This document shows positions 44,805-53,553 of a DNA stretch of 64,000 nt, piece after piece. The DNA lies in assembly GCA_013426755.1 (NCBI GenBank), contig AP019861.1, positions 124,001 through 188,000 of the forward strand. The letters run 5' to 3'. The notes under the pieces are model-generated. The model was not told the DNA's origin. It ran no database searches and saw nothing but the letters and a program-made list of their open reading frames with translations. Both the position numbers and the translations under genes were made by a program. Origin of the DNA: Spirochaetota bacterium. Lineage in GTDB: Bacteria > Spirochaetota > UBA12135 > COTS27. Position 1 is the first letter of the stretch; every line of letters begins with the position of its first letter.

Positions 44805-45434
44805 CACGTAACTTTCTTATCAATGCTGTATACTCTAAGAGAACACTGAGAGAGAATTACTGAGAATATTTATTTTAATAAACTTGATACGGAAGGGGTG
44901 AGTATTGAATATTGAATATTGATTTATTGGATGAATATTTAAGAACGTGCTAAGTAGCGAGCTGATGTTGAGTATTATGCCCAATATTATCTAAGTAATG
45001 TGTTAAGTAACGTGCTAAGTGACGTGCTAAGTAATGTGCTAAATAGCTGCTAAATAACAAGCTAGATATTAGATAATAAGCTAGATATTGTGTTAAATTA
45101 TTAAAATTTTTTTCATTCAATCAACGGTAAAAATGATGCCTACAATGATGCTTTGTAACAGTAAATAGAAATATTGGGTGGTGAGATTATAGCGAAATAC
45201 CAATCAATACCAATCATTAGAGCGTCATCAGAACGGTTTTAGAGCATCACTAGAGCGTCATTAGAGCGTTATTAGGGCTGTTAGCGGGTTAAATTAATAA
45301 AAAAGATTGAGAATTGTAGAATAATTGTAGAATAATAGACTAACTTTCTTAAGTTCCTTTAAAATACACCGATTATTTTAAAGGACACTCAAATAAGAAT
45401 TTTTTTATTATATTATAAAGTTAGAGTAATACAG
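44805..45434. other. gene-free gap with 12-bp repeats
   Basis: This non-coding gap lies between cimA and the FlgM-like gene. It contains four exact-phase 12-bp repeats at 44996-45043, decayed TAGAGCGTCAT-type units at about 45215-45285, and repeated ATTGAATATTG near 44900. No RNA gene or terminator was seen. Confidence 0.6.
44996..45043. repeat. 12-bp tandem repeat, four copies
   Basis: The units TAATGTGTTAAG, TAACGTGCTAAG, TGACGTGCTAAG and TAATGTGCTAAA run without gaps. Further decayed copies flank them on both sides. Confidence 0.8.
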
Positions 45435-45728
45435 ATGACAATCGATAAAATATCAGCTATTGTTCAGAAATTATACGGCGGTTCTAAGCGTGTATCACAT
45501 CCTGCAGCTCAAAGCAACGTAAACGGAACAGATTCTATAAAAATATCCGCTTCCGCACAGGAAAAACTCAAAGAAAAACGTATCGAACAAGCCAAATTAC
45601 ATCTTGAAAACTATCTCGTCAATGGTAAAATTGACCCTAAAGTGCTTGATGAAGTGAGCCAAAAGGTAGCCGTTGAACTCGGTTATCTTCCAAATTTTTC
45701 TAAGCATACAGACACTTCCGATTCGTAG
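45435..45728 (+). CDS. FlgM-like anti-sigma-28 factor (putative)
   Basis: This small 97-residue protein has the layout of spirochaetal FlgM: the start MTIDKI, a disordered basic N-terminal third, DSIKISASAQEKL corresponding to the family 'D.V.IS..A' block, then two predicted helices (about 50-85) including NGKIDPKVLDEVSQKVA, where FlgM contacts sigma-28. FlgM holds sigma-28 inactive until the hook is complete and is then exported. The similarity is short and could be mimicked by other helical small proteins, so I leave the symbol empty. It stands alone ahead of two secreted-protein genes. Confidence 0.5.
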   Translation: MTIDKISAIVQKLYGGSKRVSHPAAQSNVNGTDSIKISASAQEKLKEKRIEQAKLHLENYLVNGKIDPKVLDEVSQKVAVELGYLPNFSKHTDTSDS

Positions 45729-45879
45729 CAGCCGCTCGCACCAGTCACCTATCAGTCACCTGTAAGTTCTAATTGTGGTTGTTAGGTTGTTATGAAGTCA
45801 TTTTTACAGCCACTACCAAGTAGGTGGTAAAGTAGGACGGACTACTGGATTGCTAATAATGAAATAGAAAGTTTTTCCT

Positions 45880-47508
45880 ATGCGGGTTCGAACAATTCCA
45901 AAGATATTGTTTATACTTTGTGTGACCGTTTTCTGGTTATGGGGATGGTGCTACGGTGAAGTGTATCGCATTACGAATTTCAATGCCCTTACGCACGCCA
46001 CTTCAAACATTGTTATCGATAATAGTACTGAAACGTTAAGGGTTTATCCTACGTACCTTAGAAAACCTAATGAGATTGTGAGGTATGATTTTTCGCTGCG
46101 TGATCGAAGGTCTCGCGCCCCTCGCGTAGGGCAGCCTGTATTCACGCGTGATGATGAAAGATTGACTTATGAAGGGTATTTGGGTACAGCTCTCGAATTT
46201 AGACGGCTCTCACCACCGGTTGCTGTGGCGGTGCCTGAATATTTATATCAAAAACCCGTTTATGGCTGGGGACTGGAATTGTATTTCTACCCAACCGCAT
46301 TGCAACGCCATGCAAAACTCCTTCACAGTTCTAGAATAGTAAAGAACATTAAAACGAGTATTCCTTATATCGAAGAGTGGTTGATTGCAGTTGAAGCTGG
46401 CAAAGTCGTTACCGCGTTACAAAATTTATTTCATACGATTGACGGGAAGACAGGCTCACTAGAACTCACGAGCGAAGCGCTTGTAGATATCGGTGCCTGG
46501 AATAAATTGCAATTGTGGTATGACCCACAAACCGCCACAGTAGAACAGTGGCTCAATGGTCGATTTAGCGCTCGAGCACAGGCTAGTTTTCCTGACCGAT
46601 TGCCTACGAGCAGCTATTACTTTTATATGAATGCAGGCGATCAGACCCTTGCTAATAATAATATCAATCGTTATGCTAACGAGGCTGTAAAACCAACACA
46701 CGACTTTAATTTAGGTGAGAGATTTTATGGACGGATAGATGAAATTGTATTTTACGATGCTAAACTAGACCCTACGGTGAGACCGCATGAAGAAAGAATG
46801 CCTGCTACTGAGCGATCAGCCTTTTTTACGGCGACGTGGAGCAGTCGTGTGGTTAGATTAGAGCCGTTTACACATATTTACAAAGTAGAAGCGTTAGGCA
46901 CGGCTATTACTACGGACGCTGTGAATGTCTACGTTTGTGCAAGCGCTGATTATTTTCCTGAGCAGTCCTTCCCGCCTGTTGCTAGTGACCGTGTCAATTG
47001 TCAAACAGGTGTATTAGGACGTGATTTCTCAGGACGTACCGATTATTTTTATTATCAAGTATTTCTGCTGGTAAAAAGTAGAACGTACCCCTATCCAAAT
47101 TTTAGTGAGATCACATTGTCCTACGCTAGCGATGATCCACCGTTTACACCTGTATTGACAGCCGTTAAAAGCCTTCCTGGTGCTATTTTCTTACAATTCA
47201 AAGCCGGTTTCGAAGACGATATAGCAGGGTATGTGCTTACGTATCGTAGTGAACGGGAGCGTCTGGCTAGAAAAATAAGAATTCCGCTATCCATGCTTAC
47301 GCAAAACAAACAAAATATTTATGAATACAACTACCTCTTAGACAATCTAGCAGGCGGCACAGCTTATATATTGAAATTGCAAGCTTACGATCGGATTTCT
47401 AACGACGGCGAACGCGTTTCGTTAGGTTCTGCGCAGACAACCATCGTCACGCAGCCTTCTATCAGTAGTAGCACTACCACCACAACCACTACCACGCAAG
47501 ATTTTTAA
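45880..47508 (+). CDS. secreted LamG/concanavalin-like protein with fibronectin-like C-terminus
   Basis: An N-terminal signal peptide (PKILFILCVTVFWLWGWCYG) predicts export. Residues from about 85 to 290 show the jelly-roll pattern of LamG domains: GWGLELYFYP, DIGAWNKLQLWYDPQTATVEQWLNG and GRIDEIVFYDAKLDP. After residue ~400 a fibronectin type III-like fold is suggested by PFTPVLTAVKSLPGAIFLQF and AGGTAYILKLQAYD. The protein ends in a poly-Thr run (about eight residues) encoded by a triplet repeat. It could bind carbohydrate or protein at the cell surface or in the periplasm. No catalytic motif is visible. Upstream is the FlgM-like gene, and downstream, after a 416-bp gap, the DUF4403-like gene. 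Confidence 0.72.
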   Translation: MRVRTIPKILFILCVTVFWLWGWCYGEVYRITNFNALTHATSNIVIDNSTETLRVYPTYLRKPNEIVRYDFSLRDRRSRAPRVGQPVFTRDDERLTYEGYLGTALEFRRLSPPVAVAVPEYLYQKPVYGWGLELYFYPTALQRHAKLLHSSRIVKNIKTSIPYIEEWLIAVEAGKVVTALQNLFHTIDGKTGSLELTSEALVDIGAWNKLQLWYDPQTATVEQWLNGRFSARAQASFPDRLPTSSYYFYMNAGDQTLANNNINRYANEAVKPTHDFNLGERFYGRIDEIVFYDAKLDPTVRPHEERMPATERSAFFTATWSSRVVRLEPFTHIYKVEALGTAITTDAVNVYVCASADYFPEQSFPPVASDRVNCQTGVLGRDFSGRTDYFYYQVFLLVKSRTYPYPNFSEITLSYASDDPPFTPVLTAVKSLPGAIFLQFKAGFEDDIAGYVLTYRSERERLARKIRIPLSMLTQNKQNIYEYNYLLDNLAGGTAYILKLQAYDRISNDGERVSLGSAQTTIVTQPSISSSTTTTTTTTQDF

Positions 47509-47924
47509 TCGCACACCCGCATATCATTGATAGATTAAATCATATTCTCGTAAATAAAAAAAAATTTTATTTACACGTGTTGTTTTCTACAACGGCTGGC
47601 TGCTCTGCAGTGTCCACTTGTCTGAGACCAATAAAATGTCATTATCTGTTAAAACAAGGCGTATTTCTTAGCTGCTCTCGTTTAAAGTTAATAAAGGCCT
47701 GTTTGATCTCTGCTAAGATCTCGTATTTTAGTAGCAATTGTAGTTTGAAATTAGCTTGAATTAGCCTGAGTTAGCCTGAAATGACTTGACAAGCTTTATT
47801 TCATAGTCAGCGAACGCTACAATGTAAAATCGTAATATTTTACTAAAAGATATAAACTTTTTAATAATATTTTATGAGCACATCTTATCGATAATGCATG
47901 TCTATGTTACGATAATAGGTGTAT
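47509..47924. other. gene-free gap with 10-bp repeats
   Basis: No credible gene is present; the 60-codon frame at 47577-47759 has no start signal or coding pattern. Four 10-bp repeats lie at 47751-47790. The rest is AT-rich, and no terminator is evident after the LamG-type gene. Confidence 0.55.
47751..47790. repeat. 10-bp tandem repeat, four copies
   Basis: The units TTAGCTTGAA, TTAGCCTGAG, TTAGCCTGAA and ATGACTTGAC run in exact phase about 140 bp upstream of the DUF4403-like gene. Confidence 0.75.
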
Positions 47925-49403
47925 ATGAATACGATGATAGTAATGACTCATAAAAGATTGGCTTTACATCTGATTATGCTAGGAGTAGTGGTCTTAATGT
48001 CCGTAGGATATGCCCAGCGCGTAGAAGACCAGCGTGTAGAGGCTTACGACACTTCGCAAATAGGTATCAATTTTCAATATTCTTTTGAAGAACTCCAGGA
48101 ATCACTAGACGAAATGTTTAGTGGCGTTATCTATGTAGATGAAAGTTTTGAGAATAATTCTAACGATAATATTTTAGCTGAAGTACGCAAAGATGGAGCT
48201 ATGCGGGTGTATTCTGCTGACGATTATTCCAAGCTTTATGTGACGATTCCACTTGATATTGAAGTGGTTTACAAATTTGATGAGGCTATTCGCGGTAAAA
48301 TTCTCTGGTGGAGACCTAAAATCCAATTAAAAGAACACAAGGAGCTAAAATTTAAAGTTTTACTTAAATTTGAACTCAATCCCCTCTTAGACAATGCATT
48401 AAAACTTCGTGCGCGAACAAAGGTTTCTTTTGATTGGATCACCTATCCCTATGTTTCGTTTTATTATATATTTAGATTTCGCGTCCAAGATCAAGTGGGC
48501 GGTAAATTACAGAGTACCCTAGATAAAAATGTTATTAAAAGGATAGATGAGTATATAAGCGAGCGTGTCGACGTTCGCAAATTTATTTTGAATTTTCAAA
48601 GAAAAAACCTAAATAGACCCATTTTACTAGATGAAGAGACTCTTCTATGGGCAGTCGCCAATCGTTCTCGAGCAAAAGTCTCACAATTGACATTCGATGA
48701 AAAGAATATCTACGCCAATATCTACTTTACATTTCGATTAGACCTGTTTTGGGATGAAGACGGTGCACGCCAATTTTCATTAGCAACCGCTGAGGTTAAA
48801 AATTTTGCTCCCAGTCTTACCGCTAAGCAAAATAGTAACAATTTTACTATTTCTACGCCAGTACGCTTAGGTGCGGCTGCATTACAAGGTATCATAGCGA
48901 AACGTATTGTGCGAAACCCTGTTTTAATCCAGGAAGGCAAAAATACGATCCGTGTACGCGAAATTTACTTGAAATTCCAGGACAATAGCATGGTCTTCGA
49001 CGCCTATCTAGAAACAGTCACCGGTAATAACCCATTTGAAATGGTCGCCACCGTCACAGCAACGCCTATGTATCTCAACCCCACCGCCTCCATCGAACTT
49101 ATCAATGTCGATTATAACCTCGAATCAGATAGTTTCTTCTTATCGCTGTGGAGCAGTGCTAATAAAAAACGATTGAAACAAACCATTATTGAAAATGTTA
49201 GACTGCCCGTATCTCAATTGGCTTCTGATGTTAAGAAGATGACAGAAAAAGCGCTCTCGAAATTATCCTTTTATTCGATCGGCGATCTCGATGTCAATCT
49301 CAATAAGGTGACTATTGAAAACGTTTTTATGGAAGAAAATTATATTATTGTTTTAGTCGATTTCAAGGGGACTATTACGGTCAGCTTAAAAGACCTTTTT
49401 TAA
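47925..49403 (+). CDS. exported DUF4403-like protein
   Basis: A signal peptide (residues ~8-30, LALHLIMLGVVVLMSVGYAQ) predicts export. The remaining ~460 residues are long amphipathic beta strands alternating with helices. Stretches such as LYVTIPLDIEVVYKF, LRARTKVSFDWITYPYVSF and LQSTLDKNVIKRIDEYISERVDVRKF match the order of features in DUF4403 proteins: a first 'pure beta' subdomain, the dW motif and an ID..I helix. DUF4403 has no proven function. I chose the ATG at 47925, preceded by AGG at suitable distance, over a GTG two codons earlier. The family assignment rests on pattern only. Confidence 0.55.
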   Translation: MNTMIVMTHKRLALHLIMLGVVVLMSVGYAQRVEDQRVEAYDTSQIGINFQYSFEELQESLDEMFSGVIYVDESFENNSNDNILAEVRKDGAMRVYSADDYSKLYVTIPLDIEVVYKFDEAIRGKILWWRPKIQLKEHKELKFKVLLKFELNPLLDNALKLRARTKVSFDWITYPYVSFYYIFRFRVQDQVGGKLQSTLDKNVIKRIDEYISERVDVRKFILNFQRKNLNRPILLDEETLLWAVANRSRAKVSQLTFDEKNIYANIYFTFRLDLFWDEDGARQFSLATAEVKNFAPSLTAKQNSNNFTISTPVRLGAAALQGIIAKRIVRNPVLIQEGKNTIRVREIYLKFQDNSMVFDAYLETVTGNNPFEMVATVTATPMYLNPTASIELINVDYNLESDSFFLSLWSSANKKRLKQTIIENVRLPVSQLASDVKKMTEKALSKLSFYSIGDLDVNLNKVTIENVFMEENYIIVLVDFKGTITVSLKDLF

Positions 49404-49530
49404 GTGCCATTACAATAATATGTCTTACATATCCCCTACACATGTCTCTACATATGTCTACATGTCTATGACGTATGCCTCTTTTCTTTGTATATACCTG
49501 TATATAAGTTTGTGCGTATATGTCTTACAT

Positions 49531-49570
49531 ATAGGTTTGTATAGATTTGTATAGGTTTATATGAGTTTAT
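49531..49570. repeat. 10-bp tandem repeat, four copies
   Basis: The units ATAGGTTTGT, ATAGATTTGT, ATAGGTTTAT and ATGAGTTTAT are in exact phase about 140 bp upstream of the likely SRP RNA promoter. Confidence 0.75.
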
Positions 49571-49707
49571 ATGGTTTTTCAGATATTTTTTACCCCAGCT
49601 TACCGATCACAATTACAAAAATCAAGTGAAAATACTAGGATTTTTCATGAAATGATAAGCCGTTTGATAAAATTGGGCTTTGAAATAATGGCTCTAAAAT
49701 TCATTTT

Positions 49708-49713
49708 TATAAT
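49708..49713 (+). promoter_or_regulatory. possible -10 box of the SRP RNA gene
   Basis: A perfect TATAAT lies about 30 bp upstream of the first paired base of the SRP RNA. TTGAAA is 22 bp upstream of it, which is too far for a standard -35 spacing, so only the -10 element is supported. Confidence 0.35.
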
Positions 49714-49741
49714 ACAATAAACATAGCGGCTGGAAAGGTAG

Positions 49742-49850
49742 TTTTCAGGGAAGCCTTTGTGAGAGAGGCCTGCTTAACTCCGTCAGGGTCGGAAGACAGC
49801 AGCGGGCGGCTAGGTTTTCTCGGCGTAAAGAATCTTGTCTGAGATTGTTT
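49742..49850 (+). ncRNA. ffs: signal recognition particle RNA (4.5S-like small SRP RNA)
   Basis: The domain IV core is clear: GTCAGGGTCGGAAGACAGCAG, a GGAA tetraloop closed by GTC/GAC with the asymmetric internal loop bound by Ffh and flanked by CCG/CGG. Outside it the two ends pair over a long interrupted helix (5' TTTCAGGGAAGCCTTTG with 3' TAAAGAATCTTGTCTGAGA), giving an RNA of roughly 105-110 nucleotides without an Alu domain. A T-run (TGTTTTTC) follows and could end transcription. The position just upstream of dnaX-ybaB-recR is a classic location for this gene. The exact ends are estimated. Confidence 0.87.
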
Positions 49851-50280
49851 TTCTGGCTGCTTGACCTTCATTTTGTAAATTAATTGAAATTTAGTCTTGA
49901 TTTGATTGAATTTTTAAACCACCTAAAAAAGGTAGCGCCCCTACTGAAATCAAACCTTAACGCAATCACCACTTACTATAAATCTGCTTATTATAAATTG
50001 GCTTACAAACAGTACGGCGCTAGCACGTGTCGGTTTTTTATCTTTGCCTAGTCCCCCAATCCTACACCATGAGTACCATACACGTGCACATATACCCATC
50101 ATACGTGCCTATAAGTCACAAGTAAAACGATAGTCTTAAAACGATAGTCTATTTATTAGCCTCAGTAAGCCATTGTAATATAGCATGAAGGATGAGAGTT
50201 CTAAGACTGATAAATGCCTACCGATCGACTGATAAATGTCTATTCATCAGATGTTTTCCTATACTGTAATATAAAAGCTT

Positions 50281-52197
50281 ATGTATAAGATCTTAGCAAG
50301 AAAATATCGTCCTAAGTGTTTTAGTGAAGTCGTTGAGCAAGAACACGTCACGCGGACATTGATGCGTGCTATTAAGACAGACAGGGTGGGGCATGCGTAT
50401 CTTTTCTCAGGGCCACGTGGTGTCGGGAAAACGACAATTGCACGCGTCCTAGTGAAAACGCTTAATTGTTCTGATCTCAATAAAGATACCCTCGATTGCT
50501 GCGGAACATGTCAATTTTGTAGCGAAGTCGATAAAGGTATTTCACTTGATTATCAGGAAATAGACGGCGCGTCGCATCGCGGAATCGACCAGATTCGTGA
50601 AATTAAAAACAATCTCCCGTATGCTTCTGCCAATCAAAATTATCGTGTTTTTGTCATTGACGAAGTACATATGCTCACTTCTGAGGCATTTAACGCCATG
50701 CTCAAATCTCTAGAAGAACCACCAAGTAAAGTCATTTTCATTCTCTGCACGACAGAAAGTGGGAAGATTCCACTCACTATTCGCTCACGGTGTCAGCATT
50801 TTAGATTTAAGCTCCTTTCTCTCAAAAAACTTCAAACCATCCTAAGTACAATCACCACCAAAGAAAATATTGACGCCGAGCAAGGAGCATTGTTTTACAT
50901 TGCCAAGCACGCAGCAGGGTCCATTCGCGACGCCCAAAACCTCCTAGAACAAGTCGCTGCCTACGCAGGAGACAAAATCACGCAAGATAAGACTCTCATA
51001 GCCCTCGGTGAAGTGTCTAAACAAGTCCTCTATGACTTTGTTTCTCAATTGCAACAGAATGCCTTAGCTAAAAATTACCTCCTTATCGAAGAACTTATAG
51101 CAGCAGGTGGTTCATTTAATGTCTTCTTATACGAATTGGTCTCCTTGTTTTCTACGTTTATTTATCTGCAAGAAGGACTTAAAGAAACGCATTTGCTTAG
51201 TATGAGCGTTGAGGATATTAAATTATTTTATGATCTCAGCCACCGTTTTGAACGCCATGAACTTTATAAACTTCTAGATTGCCTCTTCGAATTTATCCAA
51301 GAACTCAAATACACCACAGAAGAAAAAACGATACGCAACTTGACCCTTATTAAACTCCACCGCTACAAAACACTGATCACTAGCGAAGAGATTCAAAGTA
51401 GCCTTAATCTGCTCGCCCAAGCAAGCGATCTAACAGGTGGAGCAGCCGCTAAAACCACACCTTCACAATCAGTCTCACAACCACAGCCAACCTCACAACC
51501 ACAGCCAGTCTCACAACGCATTGTAGAAAAGTCCTCCCCTCCTGTAAAAACTCCCTCTCCTCCCGCTGCCACAAATACATCTGAGAAAACTATTCCACCG
51601 CTAAAACAATCTTCTCTCCCAGAAGATCAAGACCAAATTCACAGCGTTACTTCACCGTTCAACCTTATCGGTGACATAAAAACCGTCTCTCATACAGCAG
51701 AAAGCGTGGCAGCACAAAAGAAGCTAGCGCCCAATACTACGCCGCTAAAATCGTTAACAGAGCGTCCCGATGAAAATTCCAATGAAACCCCTAAAAAACC
51801 AAGTGCTAATCATAAGCCAGTCCAGAGTAATTCCGTAGCCGCCGCCTCTTCTAGTAAACCTTTAATCATTGAAACATGGGATGAAACCACATATCGATCC
51901 CTACTGAGGTGGGCTATGCAAAATGGGGATGAAATATATCAAAAACTCAATAAATTTCAATTTGAACGTTATGATAACAAGGATGAACTGCTGCAATTAC
52001 TCTTAATAGAGCCGTTATCATATTCCCAATCAGTATTTAAAGCAGAACTTATAACATATCTTAAAAAACAGACTTCTGATCCGTTAGTGACTATTAAACT
52101 ACCTGTGAGAGCTATTGCAATTACTCCCAGTATTATGCTTAAAAATACAGAAAATGTTACGAGTGTTTTTAAAGATGCTAAGAGGATTGAGGAATGA
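50281..52197 (+). CDS. dnaX: DNA polymerase III subunit gamma/tau
   Basis: DnaX is the ATPase of the clamp loader and links leading- and lagging-strand polymerases. Walker A GPRGVGKT is at 44-51. The zinc module uses C63, C74, C77 and C80. The DEVH box is at 127-130, and the sensor and arginine-finger region SRCQHF follows. The AAA+ and collar domains end near residue 380. A Pro/Gln/Ser-rich linker then contains an 18-bp DNA duplication, and a tau-type C-terminal domain follows from about 540 (ETWDETTYRSLLRWAMQNGDEIYQKL). I saw no obvious frameshift signal for a separate gamma form. It begins the dnaX-ybaB-recR series. Confidence 0.96.
   Translation: MYKILARKYRPKCFSEVVEQEHVTRTLMRAIKTDRVGHAYLFSGPRGVGKTTIARVLVKTLNCSDLNKDTLDCCGTCQFCSEVDKGISLDYQEIDGASHRGIDQIREIKNNLPYASANQNYRVFVIDEVHMLTSEAFNAMLKSLEEPPSKVIFILCTTESGKIPLTIRSRCQHFRFKLLSLKKLQTILSTITTKENIDAEQGALFYIAKHAAGSIRDAQNLLEQVAAYAGDKITQDKTLIALGEVSKQVLYDFVSQLQQNALAKNYLLIEELIAAGGSFNVFLYELVSLFSTFIYLQEGLKETHLLSMSVEDIKLFYDLSHRFERHELYKLLDCLFEFIQELKYTTEEKTIRNLTLIKLHRYKTLITSEEIQSSLNLLAQASDLTGGAAAKTTPSQSVSQPQPTSQPQPVSQRIVEKSSPPVKTPSPPAATNTSEKTIPPLKQSSLPEDQDQIHSVTSPFNLIGDIKTVSHTAESVAAQKKLAPNTTPLKSLTERPDENSNETPKKPSANHKPVQSNSVAAASSSKPLIIETWDETTYRSLLRWAMQNGDEIYQKLNKFQFERYDNKDELLQLLLIEPLSYSQSVFKAELITYLKKQTSDPLVTIKLPVRAIAITPSIMLKNTENVTSVFKDAKRIEE
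51474..51515. repeat. in-frame 18-bp duplication inside dnaX
   Basis: CTCACAACCACAGCCAAC (51474-51491) is repeated at 51492-51509 with two changes and begins a third time. It encodes a Ser-Gln-Pro-rich linker. Confidence 0.8.
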
Positions 52198-52403
52198 TTG
52201 TGATTGAGATGATAGTTTCTGGCTAGGAGTGTTAATTTTCTATGTTTTAAGTAAAACTATAATATAAATAATTGAGAGTACATGTTAGCTAAATATCATT
52301 ATATAAATAATATGCTATAAATAATATGCTACGAACAATATGCTATGCATAATAGGCAGTGATGTGAGCCATTGATAAAAACTAAGAGGAAGGTCAAAAT
52401 CTT

Positions 52404-52736
52404 ATGAATATGAATATGAATAACATGAATGAAATCTTTAAGAAAGCACAGAAGATCCAGAAAGAAATGATGGACCAGCAAGAAAAATTGGCGGAACAGG
52501 AATTAAAAGGAAGTTCCGGTGGTGATATGGTTAATGTCATTATAAATGGCAAATTTGAAGTGCAGCGCATTACCTTAGATGAGACTGTATTTAAATCTCA
52601 GGATAAAGAAATGGTCGAAGACCTTATCGTCTCAGCGGTCAATGATGCTATAAAAAAAGTTCAAGCCGCATCACAGAAAGGTTATGGTGATCTTATGGGT
52701 AAAGCAGGATTGCCTCCTAATTTCTTAGGTTCATAG
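52404..52736 (+). CDS. ybaB: YbaB/EbfC family nucleoid-associated protein
   Basis: This small dimeric DNA-binding protein family was first described as EbfC in Borrelia and associates with the nucleoid. The 110 residues comprise an N-terminal helix (IFKKAQKIQKEMMDQQEKLAEQ), a three-stranded sheet (GGDMVNVIINGKFEVQRITLD) and C-terminal helices ending KGYGDLMGKAGLPPNF. Several Met codons cluster at the start (52404, 52410, 52416, 52425). AGGAAGG ten bases upstream of 52404 favours the first. Its position between dnaX and recR is conserved in bacteria. Confidence 0.93.
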   Translation: MNMNMNNMNEIFKKAQKIQKEMMDQQEKLAEQELKGSSGGDMVNVIINGKFEVQRITLDETVFKSQDKEMVEDLIVSAVNDAIKKVQAASQKGYGDLMGKAGLPPNFLGS

Positions 52737-52745
52737 CTAGCACTT

Positions 52746-52886
52746 ATGAGCCGTGAGTCTTTGTGTAAGCTGGTTGGTGCAGCGGCAAAACGTTATGATG
52801 TGATGAAAAATGAGCAGTCGATATGGGCAGTTGCAAGCCGATTCTCGTTATCAGTTATTATATTTAATGAAAGCAATATGGGTTAA
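52746..52886 (+). CDS. candidate small protein (46 codons) between ybaB and recR
   Basis: An ATG-to-TAA frame of 46 codons fills nearly the whole ybaB-recR gap, starting 9 bp after ybaB and ending 13 bp before recR. The peptide starts MSRESLCKLVGAAAKRYDV and has a balanced composition, with a hydrophobic stretch (ASRFSLSVIIF) near the end. This differs from the repeat-like AT-rich gaps elsewhere in the window. No ribosome site is visible, but few genes here have one. No family is recognised. It could also be a spacer that happens to be open. Confidence 0.35.
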   Translation: MSRESLCKLVGAAAKRYDVMKNEQSIWAVASRFSLSVIIFNESNMG

Positions 52887-52899
52887 AAATTAAGTATAT

Positions 52900-53526
52900 A
52901 TGGCTTCATCGTTTAAGATCGCTTGTGATGCGTTTAGTAAATTGCCTGGTGTCGGACGTCGTTCGGCAGAAAGATTTGTATTTTATTTGCTTTCTCATAA
53001 AAAAGACAATCAAGCCATAGTCGAAGCGCTTAAACAAGTTTATGAAAATACCACGTCCTGTCCGATCTGCGGTCTTTATTCAGAACACAGTCCTTGTAAA
53101 ATCTGTAGCTCATCTAAACGTGATCAGGATATTATTTGTGTCGTCAAAACGGCGCACGATGCTTTTAGAATAGAACGGTCGGGTGCTTTTAATGGCCTAT
53201 ATCACGTTTTAGGTGGATTGCTCTCGCCATTTAACGATATTTATGAAAAAGACCTCACGTTAGACATGCTCGCTAAGCGTATAAAAAATACAACAAGGGA
53301 AATCTTTATTGCTTTTGAAGATACGATTGAGGGTGAAGCCACCGCTAGCCTCCTGTGTGAACGTCTACAAAATGAACAAGGTATTGTTTTCACGCGCATG
53401 GCCGTCGGTATTCCATTAGGTGCAGGACTCGAGCATGTCGATAGTGAAACATTGAAATTATCGTTAGCGAAACGCACGCCACTTGCTAAAACTGACAAGC
53501 CCCCATCTTCTTTAACCTCCTACTAA
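52900..53526 (+). CDS. recR: recombination protein RecR
   Basis: RecR acts with RecO (and RecF) to load RecA on gapped DNA. The helix-hairpin-helix segment KLPGVGRRSAERFVFYLL is at 14-31. The C4 zinc finger has C54, C57, C66 and C69 (SCPICGLYSEHSPCKIC). The Toprim domain begins at IICVVKTAHDAFRIE and includes HVLGGLLSPFNDI and IAFEDTIEGEATA. The length of 208 residues is normal. It continues the dnaX-ybaB series and ends 27 bp before dxr. Confidence 0.95.
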   Translation: MASSFKIACDAFSKLPGVGRRSAERFVFYLLSHKKDNQAIVEALKQVYENTTSCPICGLYSEHSPCKICSSSKRDQDIICVVKTAHDAFRIERSGAFNGLYHVLGGLLSPFNDIYEKDLTLDMLAKRIKNTTREIFIAFEDTIEGEATASLLCERLQNEQGIVFTRMAVGIPLGAGLEHVDSETLKLSLAKRTPLAKTDKPPSSLTSY

Positions 53527-53553
53527 AAGACGTGATACGATATAGCGTACGAT

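Larger units (their letters stand above)
49404..50280. other. gap containing the SRP RNA gene
   Basis: The 877-bp gap between the DUF4403-like gene and dnaX contains four 10-bp repeats (49531-49570), a TATAAT hexamer (49708-49713), the SRP RNA gene (about 49742-49850) and then about 430 bp of AT-rich DNA without a visible gene. The left part has TCTACATATGTC-like short repetition. Confidence 0.65.

Noticed and set aside
45880..45905. Possible tRNA T-arm (GGGTTCGAAC) at the LamG-type gene start
   Set aside because: There is no acceptor stem, D-arm or anticodon arm around it, and it lies within a convincing signal-peptide coding sequence.
47577..47759. 60-codon frame between the LamG-type and DUF4403-like genes
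   Set aside because: It lacks a start signal, its composition is Ser/Cys/Leu-biased, and it runs up to a 10-bp repeat array.
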